Below, piece after piece: positions 1 through 7,886 of a stretch of DNA of 35,484 nucleotides. A program made the translations under genes and the position numbers. Every line of letters starts with the position of its first letter. Within the stretch, counting starts at the first letter, position 1. Origin of the DNA: Planctomycetaceae bacterium (GTDB taxonomy: Bacteria; Planctomycetota; Phycisphaerae; Phycisphaerales; Zrk34); the NCBI GenBank assembly GCA_002685935.1, contig NYZD01000097.1, positions 1-35,484 on the forward strand, in the 5' to 3' direction. The notes under the pieces are model-generated. The model was given only the letters and a program-made list of their open reading frames with translations, made no database searches and had not been told where the DNA came from.

Positions 1-11
1 GATGGACCTCC

Positions 12-1745
12 GTGCGGGAAAGATCAGAACCTTCCCATCATCGGATGCATCCACAATATGACCGAAAAATCAACGAGGACGAGGCACTAGCTGTTTTAAC
101 GCTCGCCAGTCCCGTGCAGATCGCGCTGTGGTGCGTGCCAATCGCGGTGATTATTTTTGGCATCGCTTACCTGATCAAGCGATATCGACGATGCCCTTCG
201 AACCGTATCCTCGTGGTGTACGGCAAGGTCCGCGGCCAAAGGGCCGCACAGTGTCTGCACGGTGGCGGCAAATTGGTCATCCCGCTCGTGCAGGATTACG
301 CGTATCTGTCGCTGGAACCGTTGACCATCGAAATCGACCTGACCAGCGCCCTGTCGAAAAAGAATATCCGTGTGAACGTGCCGTCGACGTTCACGATCGG
401 CATTTCGACCGAGCCGGTCATCATGAACAACGCCGCCGAGCGTCTGCTCGGCCTTACCGAGCGGGAGATCAACGATCAGGCCCGCGACATTATACTCGGC
501 CAGCTCCGTCTGGTGATCGCAACCCTGTCGATCGAGGAGATCAACCAGGACCGCGAGAAGTTCCTGGATCTCGTCAACAAGAACGTCGATATGGAGCTGA
601 ACAAGATCGGCCTCCAAGTGATCAACGTGAACATTCGCGATATCACCGACGAGTCCGGTTACATCGAGGCGTTGGGACGCAAGGCCGCATCCGAAGCGAT
701 CAACCAGGCGAAGGTCGAAGTCGCCGAGGCCGACCGTAGCGGCGAGATCGGCCAGGCAACGGCGAACCGCGACCAGGAAGTTCAGGTCGCCCAACAGCTC
801 GCCGAGGCGGCGATGGGCCGCAAGCAGGCCGAGCGCGATCAGCGCGTCGCGGTGGCACAATACGAGGCCGAGGGCGTGTCCGGCGAAGCGAATTCAAAGC
901 GGCAGCAGGAAATCGTCGTCGCCGAGCAGACCGCCGTCTCCGTGCAGGGCAAGAAGAACGCCGAGGCCGAGCAGCGCGTCCGCGTCGCCGAACTGGAGGC
1001 CACCGCCGTCGAAGGCGAAAACCAGTCGAAAGCCAATATCGCTGATTACGAAGCGACACTGGAACAGCGTCGCGCCGAGGCGAAACGTCGCGGCGAAGTG
1101 GCCCTGGCCAACGCGTCGCGCGACGTGCTGACCGCCGAGAAGGACGAAGAACTCGCGCGACTCGAAAAAACCGAGGTCGCCCAAAAGACGATCGACAAGC
1201 GGAAGGTCGAGATCGACGCCGAGGCCGAGGCCGAGCGGAAGCGCCGCATCGCCCGCGGTGACGCCGATGCGATCCTCGCCCGTTACAACGCCGAAGCCGA
1301 AGGCACGCTCGCCGTGCTCACCGCGAAGGCGGACGGATACCTGAAGCTGCTGGACAGCGTGGGCGAGAAGAAGGAACTGGCCCCGACGCTCCTGGTGATC
1401 GAGAAGTTGCCCGACCTGATCGCCGAGCAAGTCAAGGCGATTCAGAATCTCAAGATCGACAAGATCACCGTGTGGGATTCGCCGGGACACGGCGACGGCG
1501 AGCAGGGATCGACCGCTCGATTCCTCAGCAGCCTCATCGGGTCGCTGCCCCCGATGCACGAGCTGGCCGGTCAGGCCGGCATCGAACTGCCCGAGATCCT
1601 TGGATCACTCAACGGCGCACCGGCTTCAAAGCCCGCAGGCGGCGGCTCGGACGGCAGTCGATCCACCGGCCCGCGCCCGGTATCACCCAATGACTGGACC
1701 ACGCCCGTCGATCCGAACAAGGGCGACGGCGGGGCGAATCGCTGA
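12..1745 (+). CDS. Flotillin-like SPFH/band 7 membrane scaffold protein
   Basis: Flotillins are membrane-anchored scaffold proteins that oligomerise in lipid microdomains. Seen here: a short hydrophilic N-terminus, one membrane segment at about residues 35-55, then the motif CPSNRILVVYGKV typical of bacterial flotillins, an SPFH domain to about residue 225, and a long Ala/Glu/Lys/Arg-rich coiled coil to about residue 440. The coiled coil begins with five tandem 22-residue repeats (residues 235-344). The C-terminus is Gly/Ser/Pro-rich and probably disordered, after a conserved-looking segment with ITVWDSPG. The start is uncertain: the GTG used here has no clear ribosome binding site, an ATG lies at 45, and the frame stays open to the window edge, so the true start could lie outside. 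No NfeD-type partner is visible. Family assignment is firm; the client process is unknown. Confidence 0.88.
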   Translation: MRERSEPSHHRMHPQYDRKINEDEALAVLTLASPVQIALWCVPIAVIIFGIAYLIKRYRRCPSNRILVVYGKVRGQRAAQCLHGGGKLVIPLVQDYAYLSLEPLTIEIDLTSALSKKNIRVNVPSTFTIGISTEPVIMNNAAERLLGLTEREINDQARDIILGQLRLVIATLSIEEINQDREKFLDLVNKNVDMELNKIGLQVINVNIRDITDESGYIEALGRKAASEAINQAKVEVAEADRSGEIGQATANRDQEVQVAQQLAEAAMGRKQAERDQRVAVAQYEAEGVSGEANSKRQQEIVVAEQTAVSVQGKKNAEAEQRVRVAELEATAVEGENQSKANIADYEATLEQRRAEAKRRGEVALANASRDVLTAEKDEELARLEKTEVAQKTIDKRKVEIDAEAEAERKRRIARGDADAILARYNAEAEGTLAVLTAKADGYLKLLDSVGEKKELAPTLLVIEKLPDLIAEQVKAIQNLKIDKITVWDSPGHGDGEQGSTARFLSSLIGSLPPMHELAGQAGIELPEILGSLNGAPASKPAGGGSDGSRSTGPRPVSPNDWTTPVDPNKGDGGANR

Positions 1746-1783
1746 TCTGAAATCCAAGCGCGCGTAATCGAACGCAGGCGACA

Positions 1784-1805
1784 GGCCGTCGGATTACCGG
1801 CGGCC
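1784..1805. terminator. Hairpin between convergent genes
   Basis: Nine-base arms GGCCGTCGG and CCGGCGGCC flank a four-base loop ATTA; all nine positions pair in the plus-strand RNA, one of them as a G-U wobble. It lies 38 bases after the flotillin stop and 31 bases past the end of the convergent CoA-transferase gene. The tail is only weakly U-rich, so it may serve both directions as a transcript end or stabiliser. Confidence 0.5.
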
Positions 1806-1835
1806 CGTCGTCTTGATTCAGCGCAACGCAGAGCG

Positions 1836-2603
1836 TCATCGGCCGATGATGAAGCCGTGAGGGTCGACGTCGTTCCGCAGAATGCCCAGTTCCTGGGCCG
1901 TCGGCGGATCGGTCTCGGTCAGATCATCGGCGAAGCGAGGCTCAAAGCCGGTGTTGTCGACGACACGCTGCCGATCAACGCCCGGATGCAGACTGATCAC
2001 GCGCAACTGCTTGTCATCATCGAAATCAAAGATGCACAGATCGGTGATGATCGTCTTCGGCCCGGCGCCCGGAAAAAGCCCGGCGCGCTCGCGAGCCCCC
2101 GGTCCCTCGAGATAGCCCGGCGTCGTGACAAAATCACAACGCTCGACAAATCGACGGCTGTCGTGCGGCGTCAACACGAGCGTATTCCAGCACAAGCTGG
2201 CCAAGTCATTGGCGCCGCCGCTGCCCGGGAGCCTCACCTTCGGCTGTGCCCATGGGCCGATGCACGTGGAATTAAGGTTGCCGCGCCGATCGATCTGCGC
2301 GCCGCCGAGGAACGCATAGTCAACTTCGCCGCGGGCGCACATCTCAAAAATCTCGGTCATGCTCGTCGCCACCAGGCACTGGTGCGCGGTGCGCGAATCG
2401 CCAACCGAAACCGGCATCGTCGGCAGGATCGGTGAGAATCCGCCGGCCTCAAAGAGCATCAGCAGGTCGGCCGCGTGAGTCTTCTGCGCGAGCATCGCCG
2501 CGGCGCACGGCGCGCCCGTCCCCACGACCACCGTCGCGCCGTCTTTAAGTTGGCGCGATGCGACAACGATCATCAGTTGCAGGGCGTTGTAGGCATCGCT
2601 CAT
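1836..2603 (-). CDS. CoA-transferase beta subunit, glutaconate CoA-transferase (GctB)-like
   Basis: Class I CoA-transferases move CoA between carboxylic acids through a glutamyl-CoA thioester on the beta subunit. The 255-residue product follows GctB over its whole length: VVVGTG near the N-terminus, LMLFEAGGFSP carrying the expected catalytic glutamate (E52), FLGGAQIDRRGNLNST, GSGGANDLAS, and a C-terminal region ending ILRNDVDPHGFI. The nucleophile is retained, so an active enzyme is likely. Its start codon overlaps the end of the alpha-subunit gene by four bases (ATGA), implying translational coupling and a 1:1 complex. The substrate acid cannot be read from sequence; an IpdB-type ring-opening role is an alternative, although the intact glutamate favours true CoA transfer. 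Confidence 0.85.
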   Translation of the reverse strand: MSDAYNALQLMIVVASRQLKDGATVVVGTGAPCAAAMLAQKTHAADLLMLFEAGGFSPILPTMPVSVGDSRTAHQCLVATSMTEIFEMCARGEVDYAFLGGAQIDRRGNLNSTCIGPWAQPKVRLPGSGGANDLASLCWNTLVLTPHDSRRFVERCDFVTTPGYLEGPGARERAGLFPGAGPKTIITDLCIFDFDDDKQLRVISLHPGVDRQRVVDNTGFEPRFADDLTETDPPTAQELGILRNDVDPHGFIIGR

Positions 2604-3571
2604 GGATTGTGCTCGATATCCGCCAGCTCGCGCATCCGCTTTTCGCCGCCGTTCAATCTGATGTACGCCGCGTGATCCGCGCAGTCGTAGACCTGTTCGC
2701 GAATAAACCGGGCGAACGCAGCTTCGCCCTTCTCAATCTCCAGCCAGTTCGCGAGGTAGGGCTCATCGGAATAATACAGGCCCGGCATGTTGCCCGGATA
2801 GCTGCCGTATGGCGCTTCGACCACAGCGTCCACGCACGTGCCCGGGATGACGGTGCGCCAAGGCTCGGCGCGAATGCGGTCCGTCTCCACCACTTCTTCA
2901 CAGGTGAGGATGACCCGTTTGCTCGCCCGCGCCAGATCCGGATCGGCGATGAGGATGCCATCGATCTGCGCGTTACCCAATGGATCGCAACGATGCACGT
3001 GGATCGCCGATACGTCCGGCGACAGTGCCGGCAGGGCCGCATGCGTCTGGCCCGTGAAAGGACATTGAATCGTCGTCGCGGCGCTCCGCTCAAACGTATC
3101 GGTGCCGAGCATCGTCCGAGCCGGCAGAAACGACACGCCCATCGCCGCCGCCCGCAATCGCCACGCCAGCGCGCCGTTCGACCAGTCGGTGACGGTGATT
3201 CGGCCGCTCTCAAACGCCCGCCGGGCATGGGCCGAAAGGCCGCGCGCCTCAAGCCCGACAACATACGCCACGTCGCAGTGGTCGATGCATTCGCCGGCCA
3301 CAAGCAGTTGACAGTCATGCGTCGCGGTGTGGCCCGCAAAGCTCAGGCCCTTGCGCCGCTGGCGCACGATCTCGTGAAGGATCGCCGTCGGGATTCGATT
3401 CGTGCCGAAGCCGCCGATGCCCAGATAATCATCGTCCTTAACAAGACGCTCGACCGCCTCGCGGGCCGTGCAGCGCTTGTCACCCATGGGTTTGCGATTG
3501 TCACGATGGAACGCCCGCAACTCTTCGGGCCGGACGAATCCTGGAATCGCATTGTGGTCCTGATCGGTCAT
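2600..3571 (-). CDS. CoA-transferase alpha subunit, GctA-like
   Basis: This is the partner of the downstream beta subunit, about 323 residues. Recognisable features are the N-terminal block DDYLGIGGFGTNRIPTA, a central AIHVHRCDPLGNAQIDG strand-turn (a common class I CoA-transferase alpha motif) and EAPYGSYPGNMPGLYY near the C-terminus, the last resembling glutaconate CoA-transferase alpha chains. The ATG at 3571 begins MTDQDHNAIPG; an 18-codon upstream extension is possible but reads as low-quality sequence. No strong ribosome binding site is visible. A TACAAT hexamer at 3629-3624 on this strand, about 50 bases upstream, is a possible -10 element without a convincing -35. Together the two genes form a complete heteromeric CoA-transferase operon of unknown substrate. 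Confidence 0.83.
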   Translation of the reverse strand: MTDQDHNAIPGFVRPEELRAFHRDNRKPMGDKRCTAREAVERLVKDDDYLGIGGFGTNRIPTAILHEIVRQRRKGLSFAGHTATHDCQLLVAGECIDHCDVAYVVGLEARGLSAHARRAFESGRITVTDWSNGALAWRLRAAAMGVSFLPARTMLGTDTFERSAATTIQCPFTGQTHAALPALSPDVSAIHVHRCDPLGNAQIDGILIADPDLARASKRVILTCEEVVETDRIRAEPWRTVIPGTCVDAVVEAPYGSYPGNMPGLYYSDEPYLANWLEIEKGEAAFARFIREQVYDCADHAAYIRLNGGEKRMRELADIEHNP

Positions 3572-3773
3572 CGCGCCATCGTGTCCAATCCCGCACAGCA
3601 TCCTGCCGGCGATCCGCGGCCGCATTGTAGCGAGCCGGACCGATGTGAGGCGCGGTGTGCATCACAAACCGTCGTATTGGGGTCAACAAGGCCCGATGTC
3701 GGATGCCGCCTCATGGATACCCCATTTCGGACCGACACAGACTGGTAGGGCGATCGCTCACGGTCACCGTCGA

Positions 3774-4127
3774 ATGAATGATATGCAAAGAATCTGCCTG
3801 TTCGGCGCGGTGATCGCCTTCGCAGCGATCTGTCTGATGCCCCCGTGACAGGGCCGCTCCGCCCCCGACGGGGAGTTCGCCTACGCCGGTCACCGAAAGC
3901 TGCCCACCGGGCCGAGCGCGTCCGTGCTCGACCGCCATGCCTACCAGGTGTTCGCCGCAAAGACGCGCTATGGCCAGCGCATCTACTGGATGCGACTCGC
4001 CGTCGAACTAAGCCTGGTGATCGTCGTGACCGCGACGTGCTTCGCACTGCTGCGGACGAGACGGTCACCACACGGTCCTCGCGGCGGCATCCTCGCGCAC
4101 CTGACCGGGCGTCACCGGTACAACTGA
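3774..4127 (+). pseudogene. Small membrane protein gene interrupted by an in-frame TGA
   Basis: The reading frame starts at ATG 3774 (or 3783) with a hydrophobic export-like segment (CLFGAVIAFAAICLMPP), meets TGA at 3846-3848, and then continues open in the same frame to 4127. The part after the stop has strongly G/C-ending codons like its neighbours, and encodes a soluble stretch followed by a membrane helix (about 20 residues ending TCFALLRTRR) and a basic tail. The simplest reading is one exported or membrane protein of about 117 residues with a nonsense change, for example CGA to TGA, or a sequence error. No family is recognised. Two unrelated mini-ORFs in one frame are a less likely alternative. 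There is no clear ribosome binding site. Confidence 0.4.
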
Positions 4128-4288
4128 CGCGCCAACCCATTCCGATCGAATGTCCGATCATCGTCGGCTCCCATCCGGATGCCGGATTATTCTGTATAGT
4201 GACATCATCATGCGCCGAGCGACATCGCCACGGCCCCGAGCGCCGGGACCGGCGTGATCGCGGCGATCGAATCAAGAGGGCACACGAC

Positions 4289-5203
4289 ATGAACGATCCC
4301 CTGCGTATCGGACTCATCGGATTGGATACGTCGCACGTGATTGCGTTCACAGAGCTGTTGAACGATCCGGACCACGCGCATCACGTGCCCGGGGCCCGCA
4401 TCGTCGCGGGCTTCCCCGGCGGCTCGCCCGATTTCCATCTCAGCGCGTCACGCCTCGAGGGCTACACCAACGACCTGCGCGACCGATTCGCCGTCCAGAT
4501 CATGGACAGCCCCGCTGCCGTCGCCGATGCCGTCGATCTGGTGTTCATCGAATCGTGCGACGGCCGCGTGCACCTCGATCTTTTCAAACAAACCGTCGCC
4601 TCTGGCAAACCGACGTTCATCGACAAACCGCTGGCTGTCACAACCAACGACGCCCGCGAGATCATGCGTCTGGCGAACGATGCCAAAGTGGCCGTGATGA
4701 GCGCTTCATCGCTTCGGTACTACCAGGACCTCCTGGAGGCGCGGGCGACGTTCGACCGGGACAATCCCATCGTCGGCTGCGACGCCTTCGGGCCCATGTC
4801 CATCGAGCCGACGCAGCCCGGCCTGTTCTGGTACGGCATTCACACCGTCGACATCGTCATGTCCGTCTTCGGCACCGGATGCGCCCATGTGCGCACCATG
4901 AAGAATGATGACTTTGATGTGGTCACCGCCGTCTGGGACGACGGTCGCGTGGCGACGATCCGCGGAACCCGCACGGGCAACGGGCAGTTCGGCGTGACAC
5001 TGCACGGCAAATCCAGCAGCTGCTACGTCGATCTGACCGCCGTCTCGCGACCGGGCTACGCCACCATGCTGGAATCGATCCTGAGCGCGTTGCCGGCCGG
5101 CAAGTCCGACGTGCCGCAGGATCAGATGATTCAGGTCGTGCAACTCATCGAAGCCGCGAACAAGTCACGCGTGCACAGCGGGCGCATCGAGCAACTCGAG
5201 TAG
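4289..5203 (+). CDS. Gfo/Idh/MocA-family NAD(P)-dependent oxidoreductase
   Basis: Enzymes of this family oxidise or reduce sugars, sugar acids and inositols with NAD(P). The 304-residue product has an N-terminal Rossmann fold starting LRIGLIGLDTSH, in which the usual GxGxxG is altered, then VDLVFIESCDGRVHLDL, and FIDKPLA, which matches the family's E/D-K-P motif with the conserved lysine. The C-terminal half contains WYGIHTVDIV, typical of the substrate-binding sheet with its conserved histidine. The ATG at 4289 is preceded by an AAGAGG ribosome site about 10 bases upstream, so a longer open frame extending back to 3845 is not used. It converges with the enolase-superfamily gene after six bases. 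The substrate is probably a sugar derivative handled by the neighbouring genes. Confidence 0.8.
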   Translation: MNDPLRIGLIGLDTSHVIAFTELLNDPDHAHHVPGARIVAGFPGGSPDFHLSASRLEGYTNDLRDRFAVQIMDSPAAVADAVDLVFIESCDGRVHLDLFKQTVASGKPTFIDKPLAVTTNDAREIMRLANDAKVAVMSASSLRYYQDLLEARATFDRDNPIVGCDAFGPMSIEPTQPGLFWYGIHTVDIVMSVFGTGCAHVRTMKNDDFDVVTAVWDDGRVATIRGTRTGNGQFGVTLHGKSSSCYVDLTAVSRPGYATMLESILSALPAGKSDVPQDQMIQVVQLIEAANKSRVHSGRIEQLE

Positions 5204-5209
5204 CCGCGA

Positions 5210-6526
5210 TCAATGCGCCTCGACATGCAGCCCCACCACGCGCCCGGCCGGCAGGCGATGGACGCCGTCACGCGGCTCAAACAGTCCGCCATATTGCGGC
5301 AGCCAGTCGACGTTGGCTTCCGGCGTGAATTGCCGGGAGTTGAGCTCCACCCCGTTCATCGTCGGCAGCCGCGCCGCGAGCAGCGCCGCGTGAATGGCGG
5401 CCCGGCCGGGGTTCGTCAGATCCTGCAGCGAAATCACCATGTCGTGCCCCAGCGCCCACGCCGCCGCCACCAGCACGAAGCTGTGCCCCTTGCACGTCTT
5501 CATCGCCAGTCCCGACCACCCCTGACGTTTCGCTTCGTCCAGCAGCCCCAGCGAAGTCAAACCTTCATCAAGCAACACGGGCTTGCGAGCGCCGACGGTG
5601 TGCCAGTCAAACGCATGTTGTTGAATGTCGCGGCCCGTCGGCTGTTCCAGATACGCCAGCGCTTCAAACGCCTCACGCGACTTGGATGCCAGTGCCTCAA
5701 GATAATCCGCCACGCTCTCCGCATCGGGATTCGCTTCGTTGCTGTCGACACTGATCGTGATGTCCGACGCACCCAGTTGACGCGCCGCGGCGTAAACCGC
5801 GGCAGTGCGTTCGGCATCAGCCCGAGCGTCGCGACCCATGATCTTCATCTTGAAACGGCTCACGCCCCACTGGCCCACCGGCGTGGCCAGAGCATCGGGC
5901 AGCACGTCACCAGGACCCACGATCCACCAGACCGGCAGCCGGCGATCCGAAGGTCGACCCAGCATCTCGCGGATCGCCAACGCACCCGAGCCCGCCAGCC
6001 ACCGGTCCGCCGTGGGCAAGGCCGCGCCATCGTCATAAAGGTCCATCGCACTGCGATTCAACGCCACACCCACCGCATCGTGGATCGCCGCATCGAACGG
6101 ACTGACGCACATCGCCACCGCCAACTTCGTCGGCTCCGCGCCTCGGGGCACAAGATCACCGTATAGATTGGTCGCGTGCCGCTCGCAGCAGGATTCATGA
6201 AGATGTAACCCCAGTTCCAGCGGGTGAGCCGGGCCGCCGCCGACGTGGTCGGCCAGATCGGCAGCGATGCGCTGGCAAATCGTTCGCAGAATACGATCAC
6301 GCTCTGCGGTCGCAAGCGTCGGCTCCGGCCAGGCCCACAGGTCACTGAGATACATCGACCCGTGACCGATCGCCTCGCGCCCGCCCACCGCCACGTGCAC
6401 CTCGGCGCACGCTTCGGTGATATGGGTGATCGTGCCACTGGACAGCGTCAACGGCGACGCAAACGCGCGCCGGCAGAAGGTCACCGACGCGCCGGTCACC
6501 ACGGCGGCATTTGCGGGCATGGACAA
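5210..6526 (-). CDS. Enolase-superfamily (mandelate racemase-like) enzyme
   Basis: Members abstract a proton alpha to a carboxylate with a bound Mg2+; many dehydrate or racemise sugar acids. Visible in this 438-residue protein are FKMKI (K226 and K228, the KxK base motif), DSNEAN (D261) and YLEQP (E294) as metal ligands, LLDEG (D320, E321) as the third ligand site, and MKTCKGHS with lysines near 343-346 in the region of the second catalytic base. The N-terminal capping domain is long, and the protein is larger than typical superfamily members. The start is taken as TTG at 6526 because an AAGGAGG site sits eight bases before it; an ATG at 6520 is the alternative. It is divergent from the aminotransferase gene, and a sugar-acid dehydratase role fits the surroundings but is inferred. 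Confidence 0.8.
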   Translation of the reverse strand: MSMPANAAVVTGASVTFCRRAFASPLTLSSGTITHITEACAEVHVAVGGREAIGHGSMYLSDLWAWPEPTLATAERDRILRTICQRIAADLADHVGGGPAHPLELGLHLHESCCERHATNLYGDLVPRGAEPTKLAVAMCVSPFDAAIHDAVGVALNRSAMDLYDDGAALPTADRWLAGSGALAIREMLGRPSDRRLPVWWIVGPGDVLPDALATPVGQWGVSRFKMKIMGRDARADAERTAAVYAAARQLGASDITISVDSNEANPDAESVADYLEALASKSREAFEALAYLEQPTGRDIQQHAFDWHTVGARKPVLLDEGLTSLGLLDEAKRQGWSGLAMKTCKGHSFVLVAAAWALGHDMVISLQDLTNPGRAAIHAALLAARLPTMNGVELNSRQFTPEANVDWLPQYGGLFEPRDGVHRLPAGRVVGLHVEAH

Positions 6527-6534
6527 CCAAATTC

Positions 6535-6541
6535 CCTCCTT
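6535..6541 (-). promoter_or_regulatory. Strong Shine-Dalgarno site supporting a TTG start
   Basis: AAGGAGG on the minus strand lies eight bases before TTG at 6526 and fourteen before ATG at 6520. The spacing favours the TTG as the real initiation codon of the enolase-superfamily gene. Confidence 0.55.
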
Positions 6542-6626
6542 GATTCAACGCCCACAACTTAACCAATCCGTAAGCCGTCCGCAGCCGCGTCTGCTAAAAT
6601 CCCACCACAGCCCACAGGAGCGTGAC

Positions 6627-7886
6627 ATGACCGGAAATCGCACCAAAGCTGGCAAGGCCCGATTCGGCGCCGACGCGATGGCGCCGGCCACCGACACGCT
6701 GCCCGGTGTTTTCCCCCGCGAGATGGGCCCTAACGCGATGGCGTACCTGCAGGAAGTCATCGACTCGGGCCTCGGCTCCAACATGATCCAGCGGTTCACC
6801 GACTATCTGGCCGAAATGCACGGCCGAAAATACTGCATTGGCACCACCGGTTGCACCCAGGCCATCTTTGCCGCGATGATCGCGATGGATTTTGAGCCCG
6901 GCGATGAGATCATCGTCTCGCCCATCTCCGACTACGGCACGATCGCCGGAATCCTCCTCGAAAACTACATCCCGGTCTACGCCGATGCCGCGCCCGGCGC
7001 CGCCCTGATCGATCCGGATTCGATTGAACAGCGCATCACCGACCGCACACGCGCGATCATGGTCGTCCACAAGCTGGGCCTGTGTCCGGACATGGCTCGC
7101 ATCATGGCGATCGCTCGACGGAACGATCTGATCGTCATCGAAGATGTCTGCCAGGCGATCCTCGCCAAGTGCAACGGACAGATCGCCGGTACCTTCGGGG
7201 ATCTGGCGTGCTTCTCATTCGACGCCGAGAAAACATGCGGCGGCGATGTCGGGGGCGCCGTGCTGACCGACGATCCCGATATCTTCAAGCGACTGGAACA
7301 GCGCGTGCCCGGACGTGGCGCCGTGACCGAACCCGGCTTCGGACGCGTTTACCTCAACCGCGGATTCGCCCTGCAAATCCCCCAATGCTCGGCCGCGGTG
7401 ACGCTGGCTAACCTCGAAATCCTCCCGCCCCAGGTCAAGCAGCGCCAGGCCACCGCCGCGGCGCTCGATCGGCTGATCGATGACATCCCCGGCCTGTCCA
7501 GCTACAACGTGCCCGATGGCCACACCCACAGCTACTGGATGTACGGCTTCATCGTGGACCCCGACGCGTTCACCTGCACCGTCGACCAGTTCGCCCAGCA
7601 AGTCGAGGCCGCTGGGATCCAGGCCGCGGGCTTGGGCCGCTATTACCTCCTGGCTGACGGCGTGCCGTTCCTGCGCGACCAGGCGCTGGCCCGGCAGTTC
7701 CCCTACTCACAGCCGCCGGCCAGTTACGACTATTACCCCGACAGTTACACCGGCGACGCCGTGCCGCACGCGCGCGACTTCCTCGAACGATGGGTCCGTT
7801 GGTTCTGGACCGAGAAGTACGACATGAACCACGTCGACCTGATGGGACGCCTCATCAGGGATATCGCGGAGCGCCATCGCCGATGA
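6627..7886 (+). CDS. DegT/DnrJ/EryC1/StrS-family PLP aminotransferase
   Basis: These PLP enzymes aminate keto-sugars or make amino-cyclitols. The 419-residue product shows GTTGCTQAIFAAM (cofactor phosphate region), VVHKLGLCPDM, VIEDVCQA (D173, expected to contact the pyridine nitrogen) and CFSFDAEKTCGGDVGG, where K202 is the expected Schiff-base lysine, with the glycine-rich run normal for the family. The length is typical. ATG 6627 follows CAGGAG by about seven bases. The stop overlaps the next start (ATGA), beginning a translationally coupled run of glycan-related genes. Probable role: making or modifying an amino-sugar used or removed by the deacetylase and lyase-like genes downstream. No glycosyltransferase or nucleotidyltransferase is nearby, so a non-nucleotide sugar substrate remains possible. 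Confidence 0.85.
   Translation: MTGNRTKAGKARFGADAMAPATDTLPGVFPREMGPNAMAYLQEVIDSGLGSNMIQRFTDYLAEMHGRKYCIGTTGCTQAIFAAMIAMDFEPGDEIIVSPISDYGTIAGILLENYIPVYADAAPGAALIDPDSIEQRITDRTRAIMVVHKLGLCPDMARIMAIARRNDLIVIEDVCQAILAKCNGQIAGTFGDLACFSFDAEKTCGGDVGGAVLTDDPDIFKRLEQRVPGRGAVTEPGFGRVYLNRGFALQIPQCSAAVTLANLEILPPQVKQRQATAAALDRLIDDIPGLSSYNVPDGHTHSYWMYGFIVDPDAFTCTVDQFAQQVEAAGIQAAGLGRYYLLADGVPFLRDQALARQFPYSQPPASYDYYPDSYTGDAVPHARDFLERWVRWFWTEKYDMNHVDLMGRLIRDIAERHRR

Noticed and set aside
2558-3748. Plus-strand frame of 396 codons opposite the CoA-transferase genes
   Set aside because: It is antisense to two genes with strong family motifs and has the Arg/His-rich composition of a shadow frame.
3846-3848. TGA as a recoded selenocysteine or tryptophan codon
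   Set aside because: Many genes here stop at TGA, and no selenocysteine-type stem-loop was apparent after it.
3845-4288. N-terminal extension of the Gfo/Idh/MocA gene back to 3845
   Set aside because: The extension is Arg-rich non-family sequence and overlaps the better supported frame at 3774-4127; a ribosome site precedes ATG 4289.
5213-6166. Plus-strand frame of 317 codons opposite the enolase-superfamily gene
   Set aside because: No recognisable motif; the minus strand carries all expected enolase-superfamily residues.
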